This document shows, in pieces, positions 6,767 to 13,681 of a stretch of DNA of 24,624 bases (positions are counted from its first letter, which is position 1; each line of letters starts with the position of its first letter). The DNA comes from an uncultured Collinsella sp. (GTDB lineage Bacteria > Actinomycetota > Coriobacteriia > Coriobacteriales > Coriobacteriaceae): assembly GCA_958427975.1 (NCBI GenBank), contig CAUAEH010000027.1:1-24624 (forward strand), given 5' to 3'. The position numbers and the translations under genes are program-made. The notes beneath the pieces were generated by a model. That model made no database searches, was not told where the DNA came from, and worked only from the letters and a program-made list of their open reading frames with translations.

Positions 6767-6792
6767 GTGACAAAGGGACTGCCCTTTGTCAC
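6767..6792 (-). other. Intercistronic hairpin 1 (EIID-deglycase gap)
   Basis: GTGACAAAGGG and CCCTTTGTCAC form a perfect 11-bp stem with a 4-nt loop. No T-run follows in the transcript direction, so it is unlikely to be a terminator. A role in mRNA processing or stability between operon genes is inferred. Confidence 0.7.
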
Positions 6793-6806
6793 GTATAGGG
6801 ATGGAA

Positions 6807-6837
6807 GCCTGCCTGGGGTATGGGATGCCAGGCAGGC
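6807..6837 (-). other. Intercistronic hairpin 2 (EIID-deglycase gap)
   Basis: GCCTGCCTGG and CCAGGCAGGC form a perfect 10-bp stem with an 11-nt loop, 33 nt after the EIID stop. It is followed only by TTCC. It probably protects the 3' end of the PTS part of the mRNA or causes partial termination. Confidence 0.7.
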
Positions 6838-6870
6838 CCCGGGGGAAAGCGGTTGGACGCTTGGTCGCGA

Positions 6871-7704
6871 CTAGGCCAGGATGCCGGCCGCGGAGAGGGC
6901 GATGCCGCCCACGATGGCGATCACGAGAAGCCAACCGGTGTTGACGTTCTTCTTGATGAGCCAGTACATAAGGCCGGTGAGGCCAAGGGAGATCATCTGG
7001 GGCATCATGCCGTCCAGGATGTCCTGGATCACAACGGTGCCGTCAGCGAACTGCAGCGGGGTGGTGGCGCCGATCAGCGTGGCGATCATGCCGCCCACGG
7101 ACATAAGACCCACGATGCCGCAGACATACATGAGCTTCTCCATGAGGTCGCCGCCCTGAAGCTTGCTCAGGTACTCGTGGCCGCCCTGATAGCCCATCTT
7201 GGCTGCGAACCAAGTGATCAGCACAGCGGGGACGATGGAGATGAGCATGGCCAGGATCGGGCCCATGATGGAGCCCTGCTGAGCCAGCTGAACGCCCAGA
7301 CCAAAGGCGATAACGCGGATGGCGCCCTGGAAGAAGGAGTCACCGATGCCGGAAAGCGGACCCATGAGGGAGGTCTTGACCGCGTTGATCGAATCGGGAT
7401 CGAAGTTCTCGGGATCCTTGGCGTACTCCTCCTCCATGGAGGCGGCGAGGCCCAGGATGAAAGCGCTCGTCTGCGGGGTGCAGTTGTAGAACGCCATGTG
7501 ACGGTGGTAAGCCTCTTTCTTGGCCTCGAGCTGCTTGGGGTCAGACTCGTCGGGATAGAGGCGGTCGAGCGTGGGAACCATGCCGTAGAGGAAGCCCATG
7601 TTCATCTGACGCTCGTAGTTCCAAGAGGCCTGGATGGCCCAGGAGCGCCAGAAGAACTGGCTGACCTTCTTGTTCAGGGACACGTCCTTGGTTGCGGTTG
7701 CCAT
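6871..7704 (-). CDS. PTS mannose/fructose/sorbose-family EIID component
   Basis: 277 residues. The ATG at 7704 follows AAGGAGG; the longer open frame is read-in from the EIIC end. The family opening is present (VSQFFWRSWAIQASWNYERQMNMGFLYGMVP), as are the long cytosolic part with TPQTSAFILGLAASMEEEYA and MGPLSGIGDSFFQGAIRVIAFGLG, and the hydrophobic C-terminus (LMYWLIKKNVNTGWLLVIAIVGGIALSA). EIID forms the membrane translocator with EIIC. It is the third gene of the operon, 13 nt after EIIC, and is followed by a 196-nt gap with two hairpins before deglycase 1. Confidence 0.95.
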   Translation of the reverse strand: MATATKDVSLNKKVSQFFWRSWAIQASWNYERQMNMGFLYGMVPTLDRLYPDESDPKQLEAKKEAYHRHMAFYNCTPQTSAFILGLAASMEEEYAKDPENFDPDSINAVKTSLMGPLSGIGDSFFQGAIRVIAFGLGVQLAQQGSIMGPILAMLISIVPAVLITWFAAKMGYQGGHEYLSKLQGGDLMEKLMYVCGIVGLMSVGGMIATLIGATTPLQFADGTVVIQDILDGMMPQMISLGLTGLMYWLIKKNVNTGWLLVIAIVGGIALSAAGILA

Positions 7705-7717
7705 AGTGTGTTCCTCC

Positions 7718-8512
7718 TTAGTCTTCGTCGTCTTCGAGCGGATCGTAGTCGGAATCGACACCGGCGGCTGCATGGGAACCGTTGAACTTGAAGCCCATGA
7801 AGACGACAGCCAGGCACACACCGATCAGAGCGACCGCGATGACGGACAGGTTGAGGTAAGCGGCGAGCAGGAAACCGATGAACAGGAACGGAGTCATACC
7901 CTTCTTGATCATCATGGTGAGCAGCAGGGCCAAGCCGTAGGCGGTCATGATCTTGGTCGAAACGTTAAGACCAGTGGACAGCCACTCGGGAACCATGTTG
8001 ACGATGGTCTGGACCAGGTCGGTGCCGACAAAGACGGCGAGGAAGATCGGCAGGAAGTACATGAGAGCGTACAGACCGGAGCCGGCGCAGATGTGCATAC
8101 GGTAGGCGGTCTTGAACTTTCCGTTATCGATCGCGTTATCTGCCACATGGGTGAGGGCGGCGATGATGGAACGGAACACGATGCCGAGGAGCTGACCCAG
8201 GACGGCGACCGGGATGGCGATCGTCATGGCGGTCTCGGCAGAAGCATCGGTCAGGCACGCAAAGGCAGCGGCCACGATGCCGCCCAGGACCATATCGGGC
8301 GGAACGGCGGCGCCGACCTGCACCAGGCCCATGGACACGAGCTCGACGGCGGCACCGACGGCAAGGCCGGTGGGCACATCGCCCAGCAGCAGACCGACGA
8401 GCGTAGCGCCAACGAGGGGCTGCTCGAAGTTAAGACGACCGAGCAGGCGGGAGTCCCACATGCAGAACACGCCGACGAGGCCGACGAGCACCGCACTGAT
8501 GAACGTATTCAT
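7718..8512 (-). CDS. PTS mannose/fructose/sorbose-family EIIC component
   Basis: 264 residues, almost wholly hydrophobic, with about seven membrane segments. It starts MNTFISAVLVGLVGVFCMWD and includes the family pattern PLVGATLVGLLLGDVPTGLAVGAAVELVSMG. AAAGGAGAAGGG precedes the ATG. It forms the substrate channel with EIID. It lies 36 nt after EIIAB and 13 nt before EIID, so all three are surely co-transcribed. The acidic C-terminus (DSDYDPLEDDED) is a cytosolic tail. Confidence 0.95.
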   Translation of the reverse strand: MNTFISAVLVGLVGVFCMWDSRLLGRLNFEQPLVGATLVGLLLGDVPTGLAVGAAVELVSMGLVQVGAAVPPDMVLGGIVAAAFACLTDASAETAMTIAIPVAVLGQLLGIVFRSIIAALTHVADNAIDNGKFKTAYRMHICAGSGLYALMYFLPIFLAVFVGTDLVQTIVNMVPEWLSTGLNVSTKIMTAYGLALLLTMMIKKGMTPFLFIGFLLAAYLNLSVIAVALIGVCLAVVFMGFKFNGSHAAAGVDSDYDPLEDDED

Positions 8513-8548
8513 ACCCTTCTCCTTTCAGTCAGGCAAAAGCCTGGTTGA

Positions 8549-9472
8549 TTACAGCTTGGCGTCGATGTCGACGCTCTGATACGTAGGGGTCTGCTGGACA
8601 TAGAGCTTGATGCCCATGTCGAGCAGCTGGTTGACGTCGGCCTTCTGGGTGGCGTCGAGGAAGACGGAGCTGTCCTTGCCGCCGACCTGATCGGCACCGT
8701 CGTGGTTGGCGGTGGCGCCCAGGTTGATGGCGTCGAGCTTGTAGCCCTGGCAGAACTGCAGCATCTCGGCCGTGTTGCCAAAGACGAACATGACGCGCTC
8801 GCCGAGGGTGTTGAGCTTGTCCATCTTGGCGAGGGCACGCTCGACGGTGAAGACGTTCAGACGCACGCCCTGGGGCTTGGCCAGCTTAAGAGCGCCCTTC
8901 TTGATGTCATCGTTGGCGGCAGCGTTGTCGACGACGATGATGCGCTCGGCCTGAACCTTGGTGGTCCAGGTAAAGACGACCTGGCCGTGCAGCAGACGGT
9001 AGTCAAGACGTGCGAGGACGATCTTGGCGGGACCGGAGCTGTGACGGGGCGCCTTGGCCTTCTTGGCGGGAGCCGCGGCAGCCTCGACCGGTGCGTTGGG
9101 GTTGGTCAGACCGGTGCGGGCCTCGTTGATGAGGGCCGCGAGCTCGGCGCCCTTGACGGGGACGGGGCTCATAGCGAGCGTCAGTGCCAGCGGAATGTTG
9201 AAACCGCTGACAACCGTGAACTTCGTGCCGTTCTTGGAAAGCTCGACCATGTTGTTGTTGACCGAGCTGCCGAGCATATCGGTCAGCACATAGACGGTGT
9301 CGTCCGTGTTGAACGTGGCGATCATGGCGTCCACCTTATTGGTGATGGGCTCCTTGTCGTCACGAGCAAGCGACACGACGTGGACGTTCGACACGTCGCC
9401 GAGAACCATCTCGAGCGTGTCTTTGGCGCCTGCGGCCAGGCCGCCATGAGATGCGAGAATGATCTGATTCAT
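8549..9472 (-). CDS. PTS mannose-family fused EIIAB component
   Basis: 307 residues. The N-terminal EIIA domain (1-125) has the phospho-histidine at H9 in ILASHGGLAAG and the DMLGSS loop. An Ala/Pro/Lys linker spans about 126-148. The C-terminal EIIB domain has its phospho-histidine at H162 in RLDYRLLHGQVVFTW. HPr would phosphorylate H9, then H162, then the incoming sugar. The fusion order is that of E. coli ManX; the gfr-type fructoselysine/glucoselysine PTS has separate A and B genes. It is the first gene of the operon, with a strong ribosome binding site (AAAAGGAGGAGG). The ligand is not readable from the sequence. Confidence 0.95.
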   Translation of the reverse strand: MNQIILASHGGLAAGAKDTLEMVLGDVSNVHVVSLARDDKEPITNKVDAMIATFNTDDTVYVLTDMLGSSVNNNMVELSKNGTKFTVVSGFNIPLALTLAMSPVPVKGAELAALINEARTGLTNPNAPVEAAAAPAKKAKAPRHSSGPAKIVLARLDYRLLHGQVVFTWTTKVQAERIIVVDNAAANDDIKKGALKLAKPQGVRLNVFTVERALAKMDKLNTLGERVMFVFGNTAEMLQFCQGYKLDAINLGATANHDGADQVGGKDSSVFLDATQKADVNQLLDMGIKLYVQQTPTYQSVDIDAKL

Positions 9473-9498
9473 CTTGCCTCCTCCTTTTCGTTATGGTC

Positions 9499-9518
9499 AT
9501 TATAACGTCTTATACGTT
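9499..9518 (-). promoter_or_regulatory. PTS operon -10 box and candidate operator
   Basis: On the minus strand TATAAT (9504-9499) gives a perfect -10, with a leader of about 20 nt to the ATG. Directly upstream, sharing one base, is AACGT-n5-ACGTT (9504-9518), a perfect dyad matching the sites at 3357 and 10777. No good -35 is visible. Such overlap fits control by regulator 1. Confidence 0.6.
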
Positions 9519-9654
9519 GCGGATATTGCTAATTAGTATAAAGACCGTTCGCGGGTGAAAATCGACCGTTGACGGGTTTAACGTACTTGAAACGTTGGGG
9601 CTGGGTAGGCCGGCGCTGGCTGGATAACCCCAAATCAGACGCCTTGCCAATCCC

Positions 9655-10737
9655 CTATCGCACGAAGTACCAGGGGCTTTCCTGCACGGTGGGCTCCAAC
9701 GCAATGCCCGTGCGCTCCTTAAACAGATCCATGTCCTGAGATTTTTCGGTCCACCACGCGTTGGGCTTAAAGGTCATGCTCTCAACAACATGACCGACAA
9801 ACACACTGTTGCGTAGCTTGGAGAAGTCGGTGTTCATAATCAGGATGGACGCGAGCACCAGCACGATGCCCAGGACTTTGATCACGCCGGCGGGCTCGGC
9901 ATAGACACCAATGCCCACCAGTACAGTGACGACCGTCTCGAAAGACATTACGACGGGAACTTTCGATGTCTCGAGCCCCATGGACAAACCCTGCATATAT
10001 AAGATGTAAGCCACGGCTGTGGGGATGAGTCCAAAGCCAAGGAACAGCAGCAGCAGCTGTGGCGACATTGCCGCGGCGACATCCGGCCACGGAGCCGCGA
10101 TAGCCGCCATAACCGCACCGCCAAAAACAAAGCCCCAAAACGTGACAGCCAGCGGGTGGACCGTCTTGGTTGCTATCCGGCTAAACACCGCGAGCGACGC
10201 ACCGCAAAGGCCTGCAATCACGCCCGACGTGACGCCCCAAACCGAAAAATGAAAACCGGAAAGGTCGCCATTGGTCACCGCAAGCACGCAGCCAACGATG
10301 TTAAAGACAATGGCAACGAGTTTGTTGGGGGTCACGTCCTCGCGATAAAGCACGCGGCCGAGCATGACGCCAAACACCGGCGAGGTGTAGAGCAGCACCG
10401 AGGCCGTGGACATGCCCACCTCGCCCATGCACTCGTAATAGCAAGTGTTGGCGGCGGCCAAACCGACGATACCGACAAGCGCACAGGGAACAAGCTCTTT
10501 AGGGCTTGCCCTGAACAGGGCAAGCGGACCCTGAGCCACGGTAGACCCCTCACCCGGACGGCAGCCCATAAACATCAGGACCGGCGCCAAGATAAGCGCT
10601 CCGACCAACAAGCGAAAGGCAGCCATGCTCTGGGACGAAACGCCCATGGCCGAGATGCCGTTTACAAAGATTCCGATGCTGCCCCACATAAGCGCGGCGA
10701 TTAGCACCAGCACATAGCCCAGATTGCTTTTCTTCAA
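9655..10737 (-). CDS. EamA/DMT-family transporter
   Basis: 360 residues with a TTG start at 10737, chosen because GAGGAGG precedes it by 5 nt. An alternative GTG at 10773 has no ribosome binding site and lies in the operator. Ten hydrophobic segments in two EamA repeats are visible: ALMWGSIGIFVNGISAMGVSSQSMAAFRLLVGALIL, then the second half with GLIPTAVAYILYMQGLSMGLETSKVPVVMSFETVVTVLVG. These proteins usually export or import amino acids or metabolites. After the last membrane segment there is an extra soluble tail of about 60 residues (HVVESMTFKPNAWWTEKSQDM...), unusual for the family. It has its own promoter with a regulator 1-type site. Export of the amine released by the deglycase is one possibility, but a guess. 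Confidence 0.9.
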   Translation of the reverse strand: MKKSNLGYVLVLIAALMWGSIGIFVNGISAMGVSSQSMAAFRLLVGALILAPVLMFMGCRPGEGSTVAQGPLALFRASPKELVPCALVGIVGLAAANTCYYECMGEVGMSTASVLLYTSPVFGVMLGRVLYREDVTPNKLVAIVFNIVGCVLAVTNGDLSGFHFSVWGVTSGVIAGLCGASLAVFSRIATKTVHPLAVTFWGFVFGGAVMAAIAAPWPDVAAAMSPQLLLLFLGFGLIPTAVAYILYMQGLSMGLETSKVPVVMSFETVVTVLVGIGVYAEPAGVIKVLGIVLVLASILIMNTDFSKLRNSVFVGHVVESMTFKPNAWWTEKSQDMDLFKERTGIALEPTVQESPWYFVR

Positions 10738-10776
10738 CGCAGCCTCCTCGGTATTGTTTCCAATATGTTTCACACT

Positions 10777-10805
10777 ACGTTATAGTCGTTATATACATTT
10801 TTCAA
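10777..10805 (-). promoter_or_regulatory. EamA promoter with candidate operator
   Basis: TTGAAA (10805-10800) and TATAAC (10784-10779), 15 nt apart on the minus strand, make a weak promoter. ACGT-TATAG-TCGT (10777-10789) overlaps the -10 and has the same spacing as the sites at 3357 and 9505. Confidence 0.45.
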
Positions 10806-10851
10806 GACACAAATCGGCGAGCGGAAAAATCTGCTCTACCGCTACAACCCA

Positions 10852-10908
10852 TTGGTGCAAAGGGGTCAGGTTCATATGCGCCAACTTGGTGCAAAGTAAC
10901 CTGTCCCC
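10852..10908. repeat. Hairpin with internal direct repeat
   Basis: GGGGTCAGGTT (10862-10872) pairs with AACCTGTCCCC (10898-10908), with GCGCCA/TGGTGC inside. TTGGTGCAAAG occurs twice, at 10852 and 10886. The stem contains the same CTGTCCC word as the short hairpin repeats. This is part of the 397-bp gap upstream of EamA, which holds no credible gene. Confidence 0.6.
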
Positions 10909-10921
10909 AATGACTAGGACT

Positions 10922-11135
10922 GTCCCCAAGTGCCGAACGTCTCCAAGTGCCGCATCTGGGCCAAGGCGACGCCGATGCTTTGGCAACGCCAGCGAAAACC
11001 CACCTGAGCGAGCAAGGTGCCTTGAAGCGAAGCGGCATTGACCTTCTGGTCATGCCGCTGAAGCTGAAAGGCAGATTGCCGCTCAGGTGGGTTTGCAGCG
11101 TCGAGCCGTTACGGCGTTTGGTAAAACGCCGTAAC
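10922..11135 (-). repeat. 3'-end structured repeat, copy B (uninterrupted composite)
   Basis: The left arm has GTCCCCAAGTGCCG (and again CTCCAAGTGCCG) and GCCAAGG...TTTGGCAACG, then AGCGAAA, as at copy A but without an insertion. The outer stem is ACCCACCTGAGC (10998-11009) / GCTCAGGTGGGT (11081-11092). The centre is AGCGGCATTGACC / GGTCATGCCGCT, then TTTGCAGCGTCGAGCCG. Compared with copy A, several stem positions change on both arms together. It is the reference for the IS110 empty site. Confidence 0.85.
11108..11135 (-). terminator. Hairpin starting in the deglycase 2 stop codon
   Basis: GTTACGGCGTTT / AAACGCCGTAAC is a perfect 12-bp stem with a 4-nt loop. Its first paired base is the G of the TAG stop. 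Copy A has a different but equally paired stem at the same position. Confidence 0.6.
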
Positions 11136-12127
11136 TAATAATCCAGCTTCCACATGTAGCGGCGCGTCATGTAGTCCTTGTGCGTGACGGCAGAGAGCGC
11201 GCGCATGTACACATTGTTGAGGATCGGGGCGAAGATCAGGTGGTTGAAGTACTCGCTCACGCTGTCCTTGATGTCGTTGAGGCCGAGCTCCTTGGCGTCG
11301 AGCTGATAGACGCGCTCGCCACCGTACTGGTTGACGAAGCGGATGCCGCGCTCGTCGTTGCAGCGGCTGCGGCCGACGCTGATGAGCTGGAACAGCGAGG
11401 TGCGCTTGTCCAGGATCTCGAAGGGGCCGTGGAAGAAGTCGCAGGTGTTGATGGTGCAGGAGTCGATCTGCAGCATCTCCTGCACGTTGCAGATGCTAAA
11501 GACGTAGGCAGCACCAAAGAGCGGGCCCTGGGCCATGACGTTAATGCAGGGCTTGTCGGCGTTCTGCTCGGCCCACTTGGCGGCAAGCGGACGGGTGTAC
11601 TCGACGGCCTTGCGATAGATGGGGTCAACCAGGTCGAAGGCGGCCATAGCGGTCTCGTACTCGGCATAGCCCTCGGTCTGCTGCGTGAGCTCCATGGCGA
11701 TCATGGTCACGACGGCGGAGTTGGTGCGGCCCATGCAGGACTCGTCGACGGCCAGGCTGTCATACTGGATCTTATAGTCGCAGACCTCGGTGAGGCCGGA
11801 CTCGTCAACATAGATGGCGATGGTGCTGGCGCCGTGGTCCTTGGCGACCTGGGCGGCGACGATGGTCTCCTTGGTGCCGCGCATGGACACGACGACGGCC
11901 AGGGTGCTCTCGTTAACGTAAGCAGGAGTTGCGTGCACGAACTCGTTGCTGGTGTAGCTAGAGCTCACGACCTGCGTGGCCTCGTGCTCCATAAAGTACT
12001 GGGCAGGATAGTTGCCGCCGTTGGATCCGCCGGCGCCAATCCACACGACGCGCTTGATGCCGCCCTTGTCTGCCTTGTCAGCCAAAACCTGGGAGACGAC
12101 ATCCTTAACCTGTTCCTGAGTAGTCAT
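11135..12127 (-). CDS. SIS-domain sugar-phosphate deglycase, FrlB/FraB-like (deglycase 2)
   Basis: 330 residues, the ATG preceded by AGAAAGG at a somewhat long distance. It is a diverged paralogue of deglycase 1: WIGAGGSNGGNYPAQYFMEH in the first SIS domain, then E217 (VQEMLQ) and H233 (CDFFHGPFE), again 16 residues apart, and the same ending RRYMWKLDY. One pocket difference stands out: the GEYFHG of paralogue 1 is CDFFHG here. Salmonella gfr operons also carry two deglycases (GfrE and GfrF) for glucose- and fructose-linked lysine, so a different stereo- or regio-isomer is plausible. The gene is transcribed apart from the PTS, divergently from regulator 2. Confidence 0.85.
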   Translation of the reverse strand: MTTQEQVKDVVSQVLADKADKGGIKRVVWIGAGGSNGGNYPAQYFMEHEATQVVSSSYTSNEFVHATPAYVNESTLAVVVSMRGTKETIVAAQVAKDHGASTIAIYVDESGLTEVCDYKIQYDSLAVDESCMGRTNSAVVTMIAMELTQQTEGYAEYETAMAAFDLVDPIYRKAVEYTRPLAAKWAEQNADKPCINVMAQGPLFGAAYVFSICNVQEMLQIDSCTINTCDFFHGPFEILDKRTSLFQLISVGRSRCNDERGIRFVNQYGGERVYQLDAKELGLNDIKDSVSEYFNHLIFAPILNNVYMRALSAVTHKDYMTRRYMWKLDY

Positions 12128-12165
12128 CGTGCATCAGCCTTTCTTCTCGTTTGATGCTCTCGATG

Positions 12166-12180
12166 GCATACAAGTTACAT
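12166..12180. promoter_or_regulatory. Candidate regulator 2 site, copy 1
   Basis: GCATACAAGTTACAT, in the leader/promoter region of deglycase 2. It is a direct repeat of 12305-12317 over GCATACAAGTTA. Confidence 0.55.
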
Positions 12181-12202
12181 ACATGTTTTGGTTATGTCGA
12201 CT

Positions 12203-12212
12203 AGTTGTATGC
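12203..12212. promoter_or_regulatory. Candidate regulator 2 site, copy 2 (inverted)
   Basis: AGTTGTATGC, the inverse of GCATACAACT, facing copy 1 at 12166. The pair makes a wide inverted arrangement upstream of deglycase 2. Confidence 0.5.
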
Positions 12213-12292
12213 TATATTTGTCTTAGAAATTTTGCTGATGAGGTTTTTGATAACTAGCTACCAGCGGTTTTGTTGTTGTATTGGATACATCC

Positions 12293-12320
12293 TTGATTCG
12301 ATAAGCATACAAGTTAGATA
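12293..12320 (+). promoter_or_regulatory. Promoter of regulator 2 with an embedded operator copy
   Basis: TTGATT (12293-12298) and TAGATA (12315-12320) are 16 nt apart. The third GCATACAAGTTA copy (12305-12316) fills the spacer and enters the -10, which suggests autorepression. A start about 7 nt downstream would leave a leader of only about 6 nt before the ATG at 12333. Confidence 0.55.
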
Positions 12321-12332
12321 TAGGTTAATCGA

Positions 12333-13055
12333 ATGAGCACTTCGTCAAAAAAGAACTTGGCCCAATACGAGCGCTTGGCGGGCATGCTGCGTGACCGCAT
12401 CGCCGCCGGCGTCTACGCGCGTGAAGACAAGCTGCCGTCCGAGATGGAACTCATGGACGAATCGGGGCTGTCGCGCAGCACCGTGCGCCATGCCCTTAAG
12501 GTGCTCGTTGATGAGGGTCTGGTTCGAACCGAGCGCGGGCGCGGCGCCTTTGTGGCCGACACGCCCGCGCTCCACGAGAACAACCTGGTGTTTTCGAGCT
12601 ATACCAAGCAGGTCGAAGGCCAGGGCATGAAGCCCACCACGCGCACCGTAGACTCGGGCTTTGCCAAGGCGGCCGGCAGCATAGCTAAATTCTTTGACGC
12701 CGCCGTGGGCAGCAAGCTCGTCAAACTTGTCCGCCTGCGCTACCTGGACGATGCGCCGCTGTGCCTGGAGACCACCTATCTACCACCGAGCTTTGAGGCA
12801 CTCATCGATCGCGATATCAACGGTTCGCTCTACGCCACGCTGCGACAGGAGTTCCATCGCGCACCGGCACAGGGGCATAAGACCTTTGAAGTGTGCTATG
12901 CCTCGCAAAACGAGGCGTTTTTGCTCAACGTCGAGCGTGGGCAGGCGCTGATCCTGATCACCGACTACGTCTACGACACCGACGGCCGCCCGCTCCACGT
13001 CTCCAAGCGCATCCAACGCACCGACCGCGCCAAATACACCGAGCCCATCGGCTAA
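12333..13055 (+). CDS. GntR-family transcriptional regulator with UTRA domain (regulator 2)
   Basis: 240 residues. The winged helix (about 10-80) has LAGMLRDRIAAGVY, KLPSEMELMDESGLSRSTVRHALKVL and a GRGAFV wing. The UTRA domain has KLVKLVRLRYLDDAPLCLETTYLP and, near the end, LHVSKRIQRTDRAKY. It diverges from deglycase 2 across a 205-bp region holding three GCATACAA sites, so it most likely controls that gene and itself. No ribosome binding site is visible, and the predicted leader is very short, so translation may be near-leaderless. The effector is probably a phosphorylated substrate or product of the deglycase; this is inferred. Confidence 0.9.
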   Translation: MSTSSKKNLAQYERLAGMLRDRIAAGVYAREDKLPSEMELMDESGLSRSTVRHALKVLVDEGLVRTERGRGAFVADTPALHENNLVFSSYTKQVEGQGMKPTTRTVDSGFAKAAGSIAKFFDAAVGSKLVKLVRLRYLDDAPLCLETTYLPPSFEALIDRDINGSLYATLRQEFHRAPAQGHKTFEVCYASQNEAFLLNVERGQALILITDYVYDTDGRPLHVSKRIQRTDRAKYTEPIG

Positions 13056-13088
13056 CCTGCCAAAATAAACCTGTCCCTAAATGGTAGG
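13056..13088. repeat. Short hairpin repeat, copy 3 (inverted)
   Basis: CCTGCCA (13056-13062) pairs with TGGTAGG (13082-13088). The loop carries AACCTGTCCC, the reverse complement of the copy 2 loop. It starts right after the regulator 2 stop and contains the GNAT stop codon, so it separates two convergent genes and may terminate both. Confidence 0.65.
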
Positions 13089-13667
13089 TTTGGGGAGGTC
13101 GGGGAACCAGGTTGGTTTGGGTTGGTTGGGTGTGCGCTCGGCCAGGACCAGCTCCATCCAGCACATGTCGTACCAACGGCCGAACTTTTGGGCGCAGCGG
13201 TCAAAGGCACCCACCAGGCGATATCCCATATGGGCATGGAAATCCTGGCTGTTGTGCGTCAGGTACTCGTCGTCCTTGTCGTGCGGCACGGCGATGAGGG
13301 CGCACATGTTGGTGATGCCCATCGCGACCAGGCATTGCTTGAGCGCGTCGTGCAGCTTGCGACCCAGCCCGCCGTGGCGCACGTCGCGCGCCAGGTAGAT
13401 CGACGTCTCGACCGACCAGTCGTATGCCTCGCGGCTGTTGAGCGAACTCACATAGGCATAGCCTACCGGACGCCCGTCCAGCTCCATCACCAGATACGGA
13501 TAGCGCTTGAGTGTACGCTCGATGCGCCCAGCGAACTCCTCAACGCTCGGCACCTCGTATTCACAGGTAATCGCCGTCTGGCGCACATACGGCTCATAGA
13601 TGGCAAGCAACGCCGGCGCGTCTTCGGGCGTCGCCAGGCGAATCGTCGGCTCGGACATCTCGGGCAT
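13077..13667 (-). CDS. GNAT N-acetyltransferase, phosphinothricin-acetyltransferase-like
   Basis: 196 residues from the ATG at 13667, which follows GAGGGG by 4 nt (13658 is an alternative). The fold motifs run IRLATPEDAPALLAIYEPYVRQTAITCEYEVPS (N-terminus), YPYLVMELDGRPVGYAYVS, and an acetyl-CoA loop region VRHGGLGRKLHDALKQCL in place of the usual RGxG. LIAVPHDKDDEYLTHNSQDFHAHMGYRLVGAFDRCAQKFGRWYDMCWMEL is typical of the Pat/MnaT group, which acetylate amino-acid-like amines. The last residues (about PKPTI) are encoded inside the short hairpin repeat. No clear operon partner. The substrate is unknown. Confidence 0.9.
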   Translation of the reverse strand: MPEMSEPTIRLATPEDAPALLAIYEPYVRQTAITCEYEVPSVEEFAGRIERTLKRYPYLVMELDGRPVGYAYVSSLNSREAYDWSVETSIYLARDVRHGGLGRKLHDALKQCLVAMGITNMCALIAVPHDKDDEYLTHNSQDFHAHMGYRLVGAFDRCAQKFGRWYDMCWMELVLAERTPNQPKPTWFPDLPKPTI

Positions 13668-13681
13668 ACAGCCCCTCCCCC

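Noticed and set aside
5733..6770. A 345-residue plus-strand open frame opposite deglycase 1, and similar long ones opposite the PTS genes, deglycase 2 and rmuC
   Set aside because: The low-complexity Val/Gly/Asp/Glu-rich translations mirror the codon bias of the real genes on the other strand, and they lack ribosome binding sites.
9545..9580. Direct repeat of CCGTT-n-GGGT upstream of the PTS promoter
   Set aside because: Two short imperfect copies, not found at the other candidate regulon promoters. Too weak to list as a site.
10947..11138. A small plus-strand peptide (63 residues) across structured repeat copy B
   Set aside because: Copies A and B differ in ways that preserve base pairing rather than the reading frame, so this is a by-product of the repeat.
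12166..12316. GCATACAAGTTA repeats as a possible CRISPR-like array
   Set aside because: There are only three short copies, one inverted, with unequal spacing and no spacer structure. They lie between divergent genes and fit operators.
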